The translations under genes and the position numbers were made by a program. From Flavobacteriaceae bacterium (GTDB lineage Bacteria; Bacteroidota; Bacteroidia; Flavobacteriales; Flavobacteriaceae): 64,000 nt of DNA. Each line of letters starts with the position of its first letter. Positions within the stretch are counted from its first letter, which is position 1. The notes below the pieces were generated by a model. It was given only the letters and a program-made list of their open reading frames with translations. It was not told the origin of the DNA and searched no databases. The DNA lies in NCBI GenBank assembly GCA_002702895.1, contig PACX01000005.1, forward strand, positions 1-64,000, in the 5' to 3' direction. Below, in pieces: positions 36,758 through 46,036 of the stretch.

Positions 36758-37378
36758 ATGATTAATAATCAATTAGAGAATCATTGGGAAAATGTTCACT
36801 CTAAAAAAAAAGAAAACGAAGTAAGCTGGTTTCAAATTTATCCTAAAATTTCTTTAGAAATAGTTAATTCGCTAAATCTTAATAATAGTGCCAAAATTAT
36901 TGATGTTGGCGGGGGTGAAAGTCGATTTGTAGATAACCTTTTAGAGATGGGTTTTTACAATATTGATGTTTTAGATATTTCAAAAAGTGCAATTGATAAA
37001 GCTAAAAAAAGACTTGGAGATAAATCTTCAACAATAAATTGGATTATTTCAGATATAAATGATTTTAAGCCTGAAAAGAAATATGATTTATGGCATGATA
37101 GAGCAGCATTTCATTTTTTAAGAAATCAAATAGAAATCAATAATTATGTAGACTTAGCCGCTGATTCTATTTCAAGAAATGGAAAAATAATCATTGGAAC
37201 GTTTTCATCAAATGGACCAGAAAAATGTAGTGGATTAGAAGTTTCTAGATACAATTTAAAATCAATAAAAAAGGAGTTTAAAAAACATTTTACATTAAAC
37301 AGCCATCTAATAAGTAATCATTCAACTCCATTTAATACTTTTCAAGAGTTTCTTTTTACTTGTTTTAATAAAAAATAA
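36758..37378 (+). CDS. Class I SAM-dependent methyltransferase
   Basis: A 206-residue single-domain methyltransferase. Motif I is DVGGGESRFVDNL, the acidic loop after strand 2 is VLDISKSAI, and strand 4 has DLWHDRAAFHFL; the start HWENVHSKKKENEVSWFQ is typical of a TPMT/UbiE-like subgroup annotated broadly in marine bacteria. The substrate is unknown, possibly a small thiol or oxyanion. It is divergent from the csp gene. No restriction-modification partner is seen. Confidence 0.8.
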   Translation: MINNQLENHWENVHSKKKENEVSWFQIYPKISLEIVNSLNLNNSAKIIDVGGGESRFVDNLLEMGFYNIDVLDISKSAIDKAKKRLGDKSSTINWIISDINDFKPEKKYDLWHDRAAFHFLRNQIEINNYVDLAADSISRNGKIIIGTFSSNGPEKCSGLEVSRYNLKSIKKEFKKHFTLNSHLISNHSTPFNTFQEFLFTCFNKK

Positions 37379-37494
37379 AAATATAATACTATAATTAATT
37401 TTATTTCAATTTTAAAATTTAAAATCAGGTTTTTTTTTTTAATTTTATTTTTTAAAATATTACTGTCCAAAATATCTTAATAAATCTTATAACT
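37379..37494. other. A/T-rich intergenic region
   Basis: A 116-base spacer with T runs and AAAATTT blocks between the methyltransferase and the TPR lipoprotein gene. No convincing hairpin or open frame is visible; it presumably contains the promoter of the following operon. Confidence 0.35.
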
Positions 37495-39207
37495 ATGAAT
37501 CATTTAAATAAACTAATATTAGTCTTTAGTATTTTTCTTTTTTTGACATCTTGTAACAATAAAAAATCAACTTCCTTAAAACTCTCAAATTTTCCCGAAT
37601 TGGAACTAAACAGAGGTGATTTATTGTTATGTGGAGATCCAAATTTTGGAGAAGTAAGCTTTGCACTTTCTTGTAGCTATGACTTAAGAGATGCTTTTAA
37701 CCTTGGATTAACCCTTATGCATTCTTTTGAATATGCTGAAGCAGAGAAAGCATTTGTTAGTGTTTTAGATCAGGATTCAGAATGTTTAATGGCTTATTGG
37801 GGAACAGCTATGAGTATTTTAAATCATCCCTTATCTTTTAGACAAAATCCTGAATCTCTTAAACGTGGTGAAGAACTTTTAAAAGTAGCCAAAACGTTAA
37901 CTCCCAATAATGAACGAGAAAAAGATTATATAGATGCTGTAAGTATTTACTTTAAAGATTGGCAAACTGTTGATACTAAAACTAGAAAGTTAAACTATGA
38001 AAGTAAAATGGAAGAATTATATATAAAGTATCCAAACGATGTAGAAACAGCTGTTTTTTATTCTCTTTCAGTCTTAGCTACTGCTGATTTAAATGACAAG
38101 ACTTATAGTAAACAAAAAAAATCAGGAAAAATTTTAGAGAAATTATTTGAGACATATCCAAATCATCCTGGAATTGCACATTATATAATACATAATTACG
38201 ATTCTCCTGAACTTGCCCATTTGGCTCTCAATACTGCTCGAAAATATGCAGATATTGCTCCATCATCAGCACATGCACAACACATGCCTTCACACATTTT
38301 TACAAGATTAGGATTATGGAAAGAATCCATAAAATCAAACATTGATTCAGCTAACTCTGCAGTTTGTTATGCAGAATCTGTAAATCCAAATGCTAATTGG
38401 GTTAGTGAAATACATGCTTTAGACTATCTTGTATATGCATACCTACAACTTGGAGATAATGAAAATGCTCAATTAGAAATGGATAAAATGGAACAAATTA
38501 AAGAGGTTTTTCCTGCTGATCATTTCGCATCTGCATATGCTTTAATTGCTGTACCATCTAGATTAGCAATAGAAAACAAAAACTGGGAATTAGCAACTCA
38601 GCTTGAATTACCAAAAACTAAATTGGATTGGGATAAGGCACATTGGCCAAAAGCAATGCTTCATTTTTCTAGAGCTTTAGGGTTTTCAAACACAGGTGAT
38701 TCTTCTGCTGCAGAAAATGAATTAAAATCCTTAATGATTCTTAGAGATAAATTAATCGAAGCTAAAAATACTTATGAAACTGGTCAGGTTAACATTCAAA
38801 TTGAAGCTATTAGAGGATGGATAGAATACTCCAAAGGAAATTCTGAAAAAGCTATTGAGTATATGAAATTAGCCTCTAAACTAGAGAGTGAAACTTCAAA
38901 AGCAGCTGTTACACCAGGAGAAATAATTCCAGCTGATGAACTTTTAGCTGACCTCTATTTAGCTTTAAACAAGCCTAAAAAAGCTCTTGAGATGTATAAA
39001 CTAAATTTAGAGGGACATCCTTTTAGATTTAATGGTATATATGGAGCAGCAAAAGCTGCCGAAAAACTTAATGATATAAAATTGGCTATTTATTATTTTG
39101 ATCAATTAGTTAAGTTAAGCTCAGGAACTAATAGTTCACGTCAAGAAATTAGTGAAGCAATAGAATTTATAATGATTAATTCAACTGCAATTGCAAATAA
39201 TGTATAA
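37495..39207 (+). CDS. TPR-repeat lipoprotein
   Basis: The signal ends at SIFLFLTSCNNKK, so it is probably lipid-anchored (C20). The rest of the 570 residues is mostly helical with TPR-like pairs, such as AFNLGLTLMHSFEYAEAEKAFVSVLDQDSECLMAYWGTAMS and EAIRGWIEYSKGNSEKAIEYMKLASKL. A central segment IAHYIIHNYDSPELAHLALNTARKYADIAPSSAHAQHMPSHIFTRLG contains several His residues and is highly conserved in this group; it might bind metal. Its stop overlaps the start of the SCO1-like gene by 8 bases, suggesting a role in copper or respiratory assembly. Confidence 0.82.
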   Translation: MNHLNKLILVFSIFLFLTSCNNKKSTSLKLSNFPELELNRGDLLLCGDPNFGEVSFALSCSYDLRDAFNLGLTLMHSFEYAEAEKAFVSVLDQDSECLMAYWGTAMSILNHPLSFRQNPESLKRGEELLKVAKTLTPNNEREKDYIDAVSIYFKDWQTVDTKTRKLNYESKMEELYIKYPNDVETAVFYSLSVLATADLNDKTYSKQKKSGKILEKLFETYPNHPGIAHYIIHNYDSPELAHLALNTARKYADIAPSSAHAQHMPSHIFTRLGLWKESIKSNIDSANSAVCYAESVNPNANWVSEIHALDYLVYAYLQLGDNENAQLEMDKMEQIKEVFPADHFASAYALIAVPSRLAIENKNWELATQLELPKTKLDWDKAHWPKAMLHFSRALGFSNTGDSSAAENELKSLMILRDKLIEAKNTYETGQVNIQIEAIRGWIEYSKGNSEKAIEYMKLASKLESETSKAAVTPGEIIPADELLADLYLALNKPKKALEMYKLNLEGHPFRFNGIYGAAKAAEKLNDIKLAIYYFDQLVKLSSGTNSSRQEISEAIEFIMINSTAIANNV

Positions 39208-39829
39208 TCTAATCTATATTTTTGTTTTATCAATTACATTTAGTTCATGTAATCAAATTTCAAAAAAACAACTTCCAATATATAACCCTGTTGATATTAA
39301 CCCCAAATTGGTTGATAAGAGTGTTCGAAATATAAATGAAAATCATAGAGTAAAGGATTTTAATTTAACAAATCAAAATGGAATTAACATAACATCAAAG
39401 GATTATGAAAATAAAATTTATGTAGTTGATTTTTTCTTTACTCGCTGTCCAAGTATTTGTCCAATTATGACAAATAATATGTTAAAAGTTCAAGAGGAAT
39501 TTATTAAAAATGATGATATAATGTTATTGTCAATGTCTGTAACTCCTGAAATTGACACTGTTGAGATTCTTAAAAATTATGCTATTGAAAAGGGGGTAAA
39601 TGATTCAAAATGGAATATTACAACTGGATCAAAAAAACATATATATGAATTAGCTAGAAAAAGTTATTTTGCAGTTGTTGAACAGGGTGACGGAGGTCTT
39701 CAAGACTTTATTCATACACCTAATTTTATTTTAGTGGATACTAAAAAACAAATTCGTGGAATATATGATGGAACTCAAGAAAATGAAATAGATAGATTAA
39801 TTGAAGATATTTATATTTTGGTAGATTAA
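39200..39829 (+). CDS. SCO1/SenC family copper-binding thioredoxin-like protein
   Basis: A thioredoxin-fold protein with the copper motif CPSIC in FFTRCPSICPIMT and the distal His in DFIHTPNFILVD; together these bind Cu(I)/Cu(II). SCO proteins deliver copper to the CuA site of cytochrome c oxidase or act as thiol reductants. The lipobox ITFSSC points to membrane anchoring. I use the ATG at 39200; a TTG at 39191 is possible but would overlap further. It overlaps the TPR lipoprotein gene by 8 bases and is likely co-transcribed with it. Confidence 0.9.
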   Translation: MYNLIYIFVLSITFSSCNQISKKQLPIYNPVDINPKLVDKSVRNINENHRVKDFNLTNQNGINITSKDYENKIYVVDFFFTRCPSICPIMTNNMLKVQEEFIKNDDIMLLSMSVTPEIDTVEILKNYAIEKGVNDSKWNITTGSKKHIYELARKSYFAVVEQGDGGLQDFIHTPNFILVDTKKQIRGIYDGTQENEIDRLIEDIYILVD

Positions 39830-39834
39830 TAAAA

Positions 39835-40167
39835 TTATTTTTCTACATAGACCCAACCACTTTTTCCTGATTGAAATTTTAAATTAATTCTTTTATAATT
39901 ACAAGCTTCATATTTATCAGATAATATAATTTCTTCTTTGTAAACCTTGAATAGTATTCCTTTTATGAAATCACTTTTATTTTCAGTTTTATAAATTATT
40001 GGGTGATTTTCCTCTCCACTTGTGTTAATTACATCTTGATTTTTAATTTTCAATTCCTTTAACTTATATCCAATTAAAATATCATTTGTTCCATTTAGAA
40101 TTCTTCCAAATGTTTCTATTTGAACTTTTCTATACTGAAGCGTTCCATAGGAAAAAAGGCTTTCCAT
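39835..40167 (-). CDS. Gamma-glutamylcyclotransferase (AIG2-like) family protein
   Basis: The 110-residue protein has the family start FSYGTLQYRKVQIETFG with the substrate-binding YGTL loop, the central NGTNDILIGYKL, and SDKYEACNYKRI with the acidic residue near the expected catalytic position. The family releases 5-oxoproline from gamma-glutamyl compounds. It abuts the M81 peptidase gene on the same strand (shared boundary) and lies about 4 kb from a 5-oxoprolinase operon. Confidence 0.75.
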   Translation of the reverse strand: MESLFSYGTLQYRKVQIETFGRILNGTNDILIGYKLKELKIKNQDVINTSGEENHPIIYKTENKSDFIKGILFKVYKEEIILSDKYEACNYKRINLKFQSGKSGWVYVEK

Positions 40168-41720
40168 TAATTCATTTTAGATATATCTATCATTTTTGCA
40201 CTTAAATCAGGTTTTTTCTCAAAGTTATCTAATGGGTACATAGGTCGTTTAATTCTTTTATAATCAAGCCTAAATAAATCTTGATCAACTCCACCAGGTG
40301 TGAGAGCCATGATCCACCCTTTTTTTATACTATAAAGTTCAGGAACTAAATATCCAATTTTAACAATTAAAATATTTGTTTTTGTTGGTTCTAAATCAAG
40401 CTCAGTAAAATCAGAAATATAATGGTACGGTTTTCTTTTTTTAGTAACAATAATATTTAAACTTCCAGATTTTATTACTACTTCTGTTTTGGCATTAATA
40501 TCACCATGTTTAATTGAAATAATTTTTCCTTTAATTTTAATTGGAGGAGAGAATCGATCATCAATTTCTGCACCTACATATTCTTCAATAGTATTGCCAA
40601 CTCCTAATTTTACAGCTTTTTCAACTAATTTTGGACCTGGAATTGATGCATAGATAACACTTGGTCCATTCTTTTTCTTAAATTCAGATCTTTTTAATAA
40701 CTCATTAAGTGTCCATGTAACATCACCAGCTCCTCCAGCTGTAGGGTTATCACCAGTATCGCTAATTATATAAGGAAATTCTTTACTATTTAAAGCTTTA
40801 TTTAAACTCTCTTCTAATGTAGCTACAGGTCCAACAAAATCAAAATCATCCTTTACTTTCCAAAAACTTTCTGCTAAGTATTCGGAAGCTTGTTTGACAG
40901 ATTTTTTTATATCTCCTGTCACCATTATAACAGCATGATTTCTAGGTTCATCTGCCCAAGGATATCCAACCCAAATACCCGCATCAATTATACCTGGACT
41001 TTTAGTTACAGGGTCAACTTTTGCGTATAAGCTTTTTCCAGGTTCAACTCGTGTACTTGTTTTTTCTCCTGGAAGTAAAATTGGAACCTCTATTCTTGCT
41101 TTATATTTTGGTTTACCTTCTCTTAACTCTAATCTTTCTAGAAGGTTGTCAACCGCTCTTTTTTTTGACTCAATAGCATCTTCATGAGGCGCTAATCTGT
41201 AACACGTAATTAAGTCAGTTTCTCTTGCTAAATCTTCAGTTACATTACCATGTAAATCCATTGAGGTCGAAATAATTGTTTCATAGCCAATTAATTTTCT
41301 AATACGTTTAATAAAATCTCCTTCAGGATCATCAAGATCCTCAACACTCATAGCACCATGAATATCAAAAAATAAACCATCAAGTGGTAATTCTTTTTCA
41401 AGCATATTTAATGTTTTATTTACTAAAGATTCATAAGTTTTTCTAGTCACAATTCCGCCAGGTAGAGCATGACCTCTGAGTGTTGGAATCCAATTAGCTC
41501 TATTTCGATTTACAGAATCTTTTGATAAAAATGGATAATATGAAAACACATCATCTCCAATTCTTGATTTAAAATCTATTTCATAGGTTTTTGCTGGTGA
41601 AAATGTGCTAGATTCAATAGCTAATCCAGCAATTGCAATCCTAGGTTTTTTAGAATCTTTTTTACATCCAATTGTAAAAATTATAATAAAAATCAATAAA
41701 AATTTAAATATTTTTTTCAT
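40167..41720 (-). CDS. M81 family metallopeptidase (MlrC-like) lipoprotein
   Basis: A lipobox (LIFIIIFTIGC) is followed by two MlrC domains. IAGLAIESSTFSP, DIHGAMSVEDLDDPEGD, SMDLHGNVTEDLARETDLITCYRLAPHEDA and DTGDNPTAGGAGDVT are diagnostic, the Asp/His residues being the metal ligands. The family is named after the last step of microcystin breakdown in sphingomonads; other members act on linear peptides or amides. A secreted lipoprotein form suggests peptide scavenging at the cell surface. I start at ATG 41720 rather than TTG 41726. Confidence 0.85.
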   Translation of the reverse strand: MKKIFKFLLIFIIIFTIGCKKDSKKPRIAIAGLAIESSTFSPAKTYEIDFKSRIGDDVFSYYPFLSKDSVNRNRANWIPTLRGHALPGGIVTRKTYESLVNKTLNMLEKELPLDGLFFDIHGAMSVEDLDDPEGDFIKRIRKLIGYETIISTSMDLHGNVTEDLARETDLITCYRLAPHEDAIESKKRAVDNLLERLELREGKPKYKARIEVPILLPGEKTSTRVEPGKSLYAKVDPVTKSPGIIDAGIWVGYPWADEPRNHAVIMVTGDIKKSVKQASEYLAESFWKVKDDFDFVGPVATLEESLNKALNSKEFPYIISDTGDNPTAGGAGDVTWTLNELLKRSEFKKKNGPSVIYASIPGPKLVEKAVKLGVGNTIEEYVGAEIDDRFSPPIKIKGKIISIKHGDINAKTEVVIKSGSLNIIVTKKRKPYHYISDFTELDLEPTKTNILIVKIGYLVPELYSIKKGWIMALTPGGVDQDLFRLDYKRIKRPMYPLDNFEKKPDLSAKMIDISKMN

Positions 41721-41765
41721 TCTCAATAATTAGATTAATAATCTTAAATTTAAATATAAATCCTT

Positions 41766-42836
41766 ATGGATATGTATTCTAAACCAATTCTTTTTAATAA
41801 TTTTTTTTTAGTATTAGTCTTTTTCTATTTTTTTATAAGCTGTCAATTTAATTTTTCAGAAAAGAATTTGTCTTTTACAAAAGTTGATATATCTCATATT
41901 TTGCTGGATTCATCATTAAATATTAGAGCCCTAGAGATTCATAATAATAAAGTTTATAATGCAACTTCAAAAGGTGAAATATATTCTTTTGACACAAAAA
42001 AACCAGATTTGCTAAGTTTAGATCAGTATAGCTCTAAGGTTGATTCAGTTTTATTTCCCAATTTTAGATCAATGGCTGTTATTAATGAAGATGTTTTTGC
42101 TATTACAATTGGAAATCCTGCACTCCTTTTTAAAAACGGAAAGTTAGTTTACAGAGAAGTGAATAAAAATGTTTTTTATGATTCCATGGATTTTTGGAAT
42201 GCAAAAGAGGGTTTAGTTGTAGGAGATTTTATGGACGGATGTATTAGTGTTTTAATAACTAGAAACGGAGGAGATAAATGGGAAAAGTTAGATTGTAGTA
42301 ATTTCGATAACCCATTACCAGATGAAGGCTTTTTTGCTGCAAGTGACACAAATATATCTATAGTTGATAACAGAGTATGGGTTGCTAGTGGAGGAATAAA
42401 CAGTAGAGTATATTATTCAGATGATAAAGGAAAAAACTGGGAAATAATAAATACACCTATGATTCAGGGTGAATCAACCAAAGGAATTTTTAGTATCGAC
42501 TTTTATGATAATAAAAATGGATTTGCTATTGGAGGAGATTACACAAAACCATTAGAAAATATATCAAATAAAATTATTACAAATGATGGCGGTAAAACTT
42601 GGAAAACACTTGCTGATAATCAAAGTCCTGGTTACAGAAGCTGTGTTAAATATTTTCCAAACAGTAACGGTAAATCTTTAGTTGCAGTTGGTTTTAACGG
42701 AATAGATATTTCAAATGATGGAGGTTATTCCTGGAATCACATTAGTGATGAGGGATATTATACTTTAAGGTTTCTAGATAACTATACAGCCTATGCAGCT
42801 GGAAAAGGTAAAATATCAAAACTTCTTTTTAAATAA
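41766..42836 (+). CDS. Lipoprotein with BNR/YCF48-like beta-propeller
   Basis: A lipoprotein signal ends YFFISCQ. The 330-residue mature part has repeated blades, each with a strand-turn pattern ending in W: FWNAKEGLVVGDFMDGC, ITRNGGDKWEKLDC, YSDDKGKNWEIINT, TNDGGKTWKTLADN, SNDGGYSWNHIS. Such Asp-box (SxDxGxxW) repeats occur in sialidases and photosystem II assembly factors; no sialidase active-site residues are seen. Function unknown. It is divergent from the M81 gene. Confidence 0.8.
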   Translation: MDMYSKPILFNNFFLVLVFFYFFISCQFNFSEKNLSFTKVDISHILLDSSLNIRALEIHNNKVYNATSKGEIYSFDTKKPDLLSLDQYSSKVDSVLFPNFRSMAVINEDVFAITIGNPALLFKNGKLVYREVNKNVFYDSMDFWNAKEGLVVGDFMDGCISVLITRNGGDKWEKLDCSNFDNPLPDEGFFAASDTNISIVDNRVWVASGGINSRVYYSDDKGKNWEIINTPMIQGESTKGIFSIDFYDNKNGFAIGGDYTKPLENISNKIITNDGGKTWKTLADNQSPGYRSCVKYFPNSNGKSLVAVGFNGIDISNDGGYSWNHISDEGYYTLRFLDNYTAYAAGKGKISKLLFK

Positions 42837-42899
42837 ACATTATTATTTAAATCCATCTTTAAACTTCTAAACAACAATCATGGAGTTTTTTTTAAATTT

Positions 42900-43868
42900 T
42901 TAATTTAATAATGTTTTTCTCATAAACTCTTTACTAAAATTATATGATTTTACTCTAGCTTCTGGATTGCCTCCGAAATCAGCTCCCCTAGAAACACACA
43001 TCATAAATCCAATTTTTTGTAAAAAGGGATTTGACATTGGAATATTAACATAATTCATCAAAACATTACCTTTTTCATCAAGTTTAAAAATACATTCACT
43101 AAAATTATAGGCGTTTTCATTTCTTATTACTGGACCTTTCTTATCAAATGAATGATATGAATCTTTATATATTGTGAGTTCAATATTTGTTTTAGGCTTT
43201 AATTTATTAATAAAATCTTTACAAGGCGATGAAGGCGTCCAATTGTCCAATTCACCTATTAAAATATGAATTGGAGAATTAGAAAAATCAACATTATCAG
43301 GATCTATAAAACAAGGAGGATAATATGCTAAGTGAGATGCAAAATCTAATTCTTTATTAATTGCATTTTTAAGTGGAAGCCAGGCAGAGAATAAAGTAAC
43401 CCCACCTCCTAAACTCCATCCAGTTATAGAAACCTTATTCTTGTCAATATTTGGATGTTTTGATAATACTTCAAAAGCCCTATATGCATCAAGAATCATG
43501 GCAGCCATAGTTATTTCAGTTTGAGTTCCAACAGTAGAGTTAATATTTCTACTTTTAAAACTGTTTAGCTCAAAGGTAGCAATACCCATTTCTTGATACA
43601 TTTTTAAGTACTCATAATGATGATCTGACCACCCTAAACTTCCTGCAACTCCAATAACTAATGGATATTTTTTATCATTATTAATAGAATTTTTAGGAAA
43701 AACAAGTTTACCAAATACTATTTGTTTTTCTTGATTTTCTAAATCTGTAATTACATCATTAAATGTGTAAGGATTTGCACTATTAAATTGAATATTTTCA
43801 ATCTTTAGCTGTCCATAGATAATAAATGTATTTAGAAAAAAAGAAATTAATAGAAATAGCTTATTCAA
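42900..43868 (-). CDS. Secreted dienelactone hydrolase-like alpha/beta hydrolase
   Basis: The 322-residue protein has a signal peptide (to about residue 19). The nucleophile motif TGWSLGGGVTLF, an Asp in HILIGELDNWTP and a His in IYKDSYHSFD fit the alpha/beta hydrolase triad. The pattern GSLGWSDHHYEYLKMYQEMGIATFELNSFKSR is typical of the dienelactone hydrolase family. It may act on lactones, esters or peptides. It lies 6 bases from the following lipoprotein gene on the same strand. Confidence 0.83.
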   Translation of the reverse strand: MNKLFLLISFFLNTFIIYGQLKIENIQFNSANPYTFNDVITDLENQEKQIVFGKLVFPKNSINNDKKYPLVIGVAGSLGWSDHHYEYLKMYQEMGIATFELNSFKSRNINSTVGTQTEITMAAMILDAYRAFEVLSKHPNIDKNKVSITGWSLGGGVTLFSAWLPLKNAINKELDFASHLAYYPPCFIDPDNVDFSNSPIHILIGELDNWTPSSPCKDFINKLKPKTNIELTIYKDSYHSFDKKGPVIRNENAYNFSECIFKLDEKGNVLMNYVNIPMSNPFLQKIGFMMCVSRGADFGGNPEARVKSYNFSKEFMRKTLLN

Positions 43869-43874
43869 AACATT

Positions 43875-44378
43875 TTATTCCTGAGTTCCTGGATTTTTTG
43901 CAGAAAACCATGATACTAGTTTTCCATCAACTATTTGATACCACTCAATATATACTCCATCTTGACCAGTAAATTGAGCATTAACCCATTCGCCATCTTG
44001 ATTTGTCGCAGCAGGGTCATCAGAACCTCTTGGCTTGACTGAAAATGCATAATCAATATTCCAACCCCATTCTTGTCCATCATCTAAAGATTTTTGATAG
44101 TCTTCCTCTACTTTAGAAGCAAATTCTTCACCTGTATTAACTACTAAGCCATCACTAAAAGTAAAGTTTCCTCCGTCTGAAATTAGTGCTTTCAAAGCAT
44201 CGTAATCTCTTTTAACCCAAGCAGCATCAATTTCTTTAACAACATCAACTGATGAATCCGAACCCATAAAAACAGTCTGACCTTCATAAGGACCAAAACC
44301 ATTAGTTGCAACTTCGCAATTAGGAGCACATGAAATAAATAGTCCAATTAGGCTAAATAATAAAATATAATTTTTCAT
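43875..44378 (-). CDS. SnoaL/NTF2-like lipoprotein
   Basis: A short lipoprotein (lipobox LIGLFISC) of 167 residues. The fold is of the NTF2/SnoaL type: VVKEIDAAWVKRDYDALKALISDGGNFTFSDG, then a cone-like beta-sheet with WVNAQFTGQDGVYIEWYQIVDGKLVSWF. Members bind small ligands or act as isomerases; none of the catalytic residues can be assigned. It probably belongs to the same operon as the hydrolase downstream. Confidence 0.75.
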   Translation of the reverse strand: MKNYILLFSLIGLFISCAPNCEVATNGFGPYEGQTVFMGSDSSVDVVKEIDAAWVKRDYDALKALISDGGNFTFSDGLVVNTGEEFASKVEEDYQKSLDDGQEWGWNIDYAFSVKPRGSDDPAATNQDGEWVNAQFTGQDGVYIEWYQIVDGKLVSWFSAKNPGTQE

Positions 44379-44458
44379 AACATAGTTTTAAATTAACTTT
44401 CAAGATAGTGAAATTATTAATAGAAAAATTATAATTTTCTTGGGGCTAATCAAGTATT

Positions 44459-45310
44459 TTAGGATTCAATTAATTTAAACTTTATTCTATTTCCCATGTG
44501 TTTTTGAGATAGTTTGTTTATAGATTTTTTTGATAATTGAAGTATTCTTGGATAACCTCCACATGTTTGACTATCTCTCATTAGAATTATTATTTTACCA
44601 GAGGGAGTTAATTGCACTGTTCCTTGCAATACTAGTGAAGTAATTATTGAATTAAGTATATTATCAAATGATTCATTTAATTGATAAGCCATTCTATCAT
44701 TATTATTTGAAATTGAAAATGTTTTATTTAATAAAACTTGCTTTTGTTTTTTTGTTAACTCATTGTATTCTGGGCCTTTAAAAACTTCAATTATATTACT
44801 CTTGAAATGTTCTAAATAATTGATATTAATTTTAGTTCTCTTAGTATTTATATTTTTTAAAGTTTTAATCTTTAAACTATCTCCTTTATTTATTCTACTA
44901 TATTTAGTAATATTCAAATACATGCTTCTGCTATTCATTATTTTTTTCGATAAAAATCCTCCAGAAACACTTAAATATGAACGTAATCCATATTTTAATT
45001 TTCCAAATTTTAAAATATCACCCTTTTTTATTTGATATATGCTATTAACATCAATTGACTTGTCATTTATTGATGGACTAATATCTGCACCTGTAATACA
45101 TATTCTAGTTTCTTTCAAGAATTTTAAAATAGGCCCAACCATTGTTATTTCCATTACAGCATCATTATCCATGTTTCCTAATAATTTATTTGAAAGAACT
45201 GATGAAAATTGATCCATTGATCCAGAAACAGGAACCCCATAATTTTCATATTCAAATCTTCCAAGATCTTGTATTGAAGAATAAAGTCCTGATTTTATAA
45301 TTTCAATCAT
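44459..45310 (-). CDS. pxpC: 5-oxoprolinase subunit PxpC (biotin-dependent carboxylase-like domain)
   Basis: The third subunit of the prokaryotic ATP-dependent 5-oxoprolinase PxpABC, also called KipA/allophanate hydrolase subunit 2. IIKSGLYSSIQDLGRFEYENYGVPVSGSMDQFS at the start and SIITSLVLQGTVQLTPSGKIIILMRDSQTCGGYPRI near the end are the family signatures. At 283 residues it is a little shorter than common homologues. Its start overlaps pxpB by 8 bases, as expected for a tightly co-translated complex. Confidence 0.93.
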   Translation of the reverse strand: MIEIIKSGLYSSIQDLGRFEYENYGVPVSGSMDQFSSVLSNKLLGNMDNDAVMEITMVGPILKFLKETRICITGADISPSINDKSIDVNSIYQIKKGDILKFGKLKYGLRSYLSVSGGFLSKKIMNSRSMYLNITKYSRINKGDSLKIKTLKNINTKRTKININYLEHFKSNIIEVFKGPEYNELTKKQKQVLLNKTFSISNNNDRMAYQLNESFDNILNSIITSLVLQGTVQLTPSGKIIILMRDSQTCGGYPRILQLSKKSINKLSQKHMGNRIKFKLIES

Positions 45311-46034
45311 TTATTTTGGTCTTTATTGGTTTATAAATATTGGATTCAACTTGTATTTTAATTAGTTCATGTTCTTTTAATGATATTGGATTAAATTTTA
45401 TTTTATCTCCTGGTTTAATAAAGCATGGAGAGGTCTTATTTATATTGAATAAATTAATTGGTGAGTTTCCAATGATATGCCATCCTCCCGGACTAGTATT
45501 TGGATAAATTCCTGTTTGTGATCCTCCAATTCCAACAGATCCCTTTGGAACATTTAAAACGGGTTTTTCTTTACGAGGATGATGAATCTTTTTATCTAAT
45601 CCACCTAAATATAAAAAACCAGGAAGAAATCCTATATTATAGACTCTATATTCTTTAGAGTTATGTAAATAAATAATATCATCTTTATTCATTGAAAGAT
45701 TTTTCTCTAAATTAATTAGGTCACTTCCAAATTGATTGTCATAACATACAGGTATTTCCCATGTATTGAAATCCTGCTTTTTTACTGGCCCAATTTTTTT
45801 ATAGCTATTATTTAATTCAGATATTTTAGTATTATAATTTATTTTTTTTTCATATGAAATAAGTAAAGAATTATAGGAATTTTTTAAATAAACCTTTTTG
45901 TTAATATATTTTTTCTCAATTTCTGATTTAAATAATAAAATATTTTCTAAAATAGATTCATCAATTTTTGAGGGCCATTCCACTAAAACAGAATATTCAC
46001 CAAACCTTTTATATTTTAACTTATAGAATTTCAA
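45303..46034 (-). CDS. pxpB: 5-oxoprolinase subunit PxpB (KipI-like)
   Basis: A 243-residue KipI/allophanate-hydrolase-subunit-1 protein. The C-terminal cyclophilin-like domain has NIGFLPGFLYLGGLD, HPRKEKPVLNVPKGSVGIGGSQTGIYPNTSPGGWHIIG and SPCFIKPGDKI, which are diagnostic. Together with PxpC it is thought to activate 5-oxoproline with ATP. It starts 2 bases past pxpA and overlaps pxpC by 8 bases. Confidence 0.94.
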   Translation of the reverse strand: MKFYKLKYKRFGEYSVLVEWPSKIDESILENILLFKSEIEKKYINKKVYLKNSYNSLLISYEKKINYNTKISELNNSYKKIGPVKKQDFNTWEIPVCYDNQFGSDLINLEKNLSMNKDDIIYLHNSKEYRVYNIGFLPGFLYLGGLDKKIHHPRKEKPVLNVPKGSVGIGGSQTGIYPNTSPGGWHIIGNSPINLFNINKTSPCFIKPGDKIKFNPISLKEHELIKIQVESNIYKPIKTKIND

Positions 46035-46036
46035 TT

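Noticed and set aside
36758-37378. Methyltransferase considered as part of a restriction-modification system
   Set aside because: It has no DNA-methyltransferase motif IV such as DPPY or PPC, and there is no restriction gene nearby.
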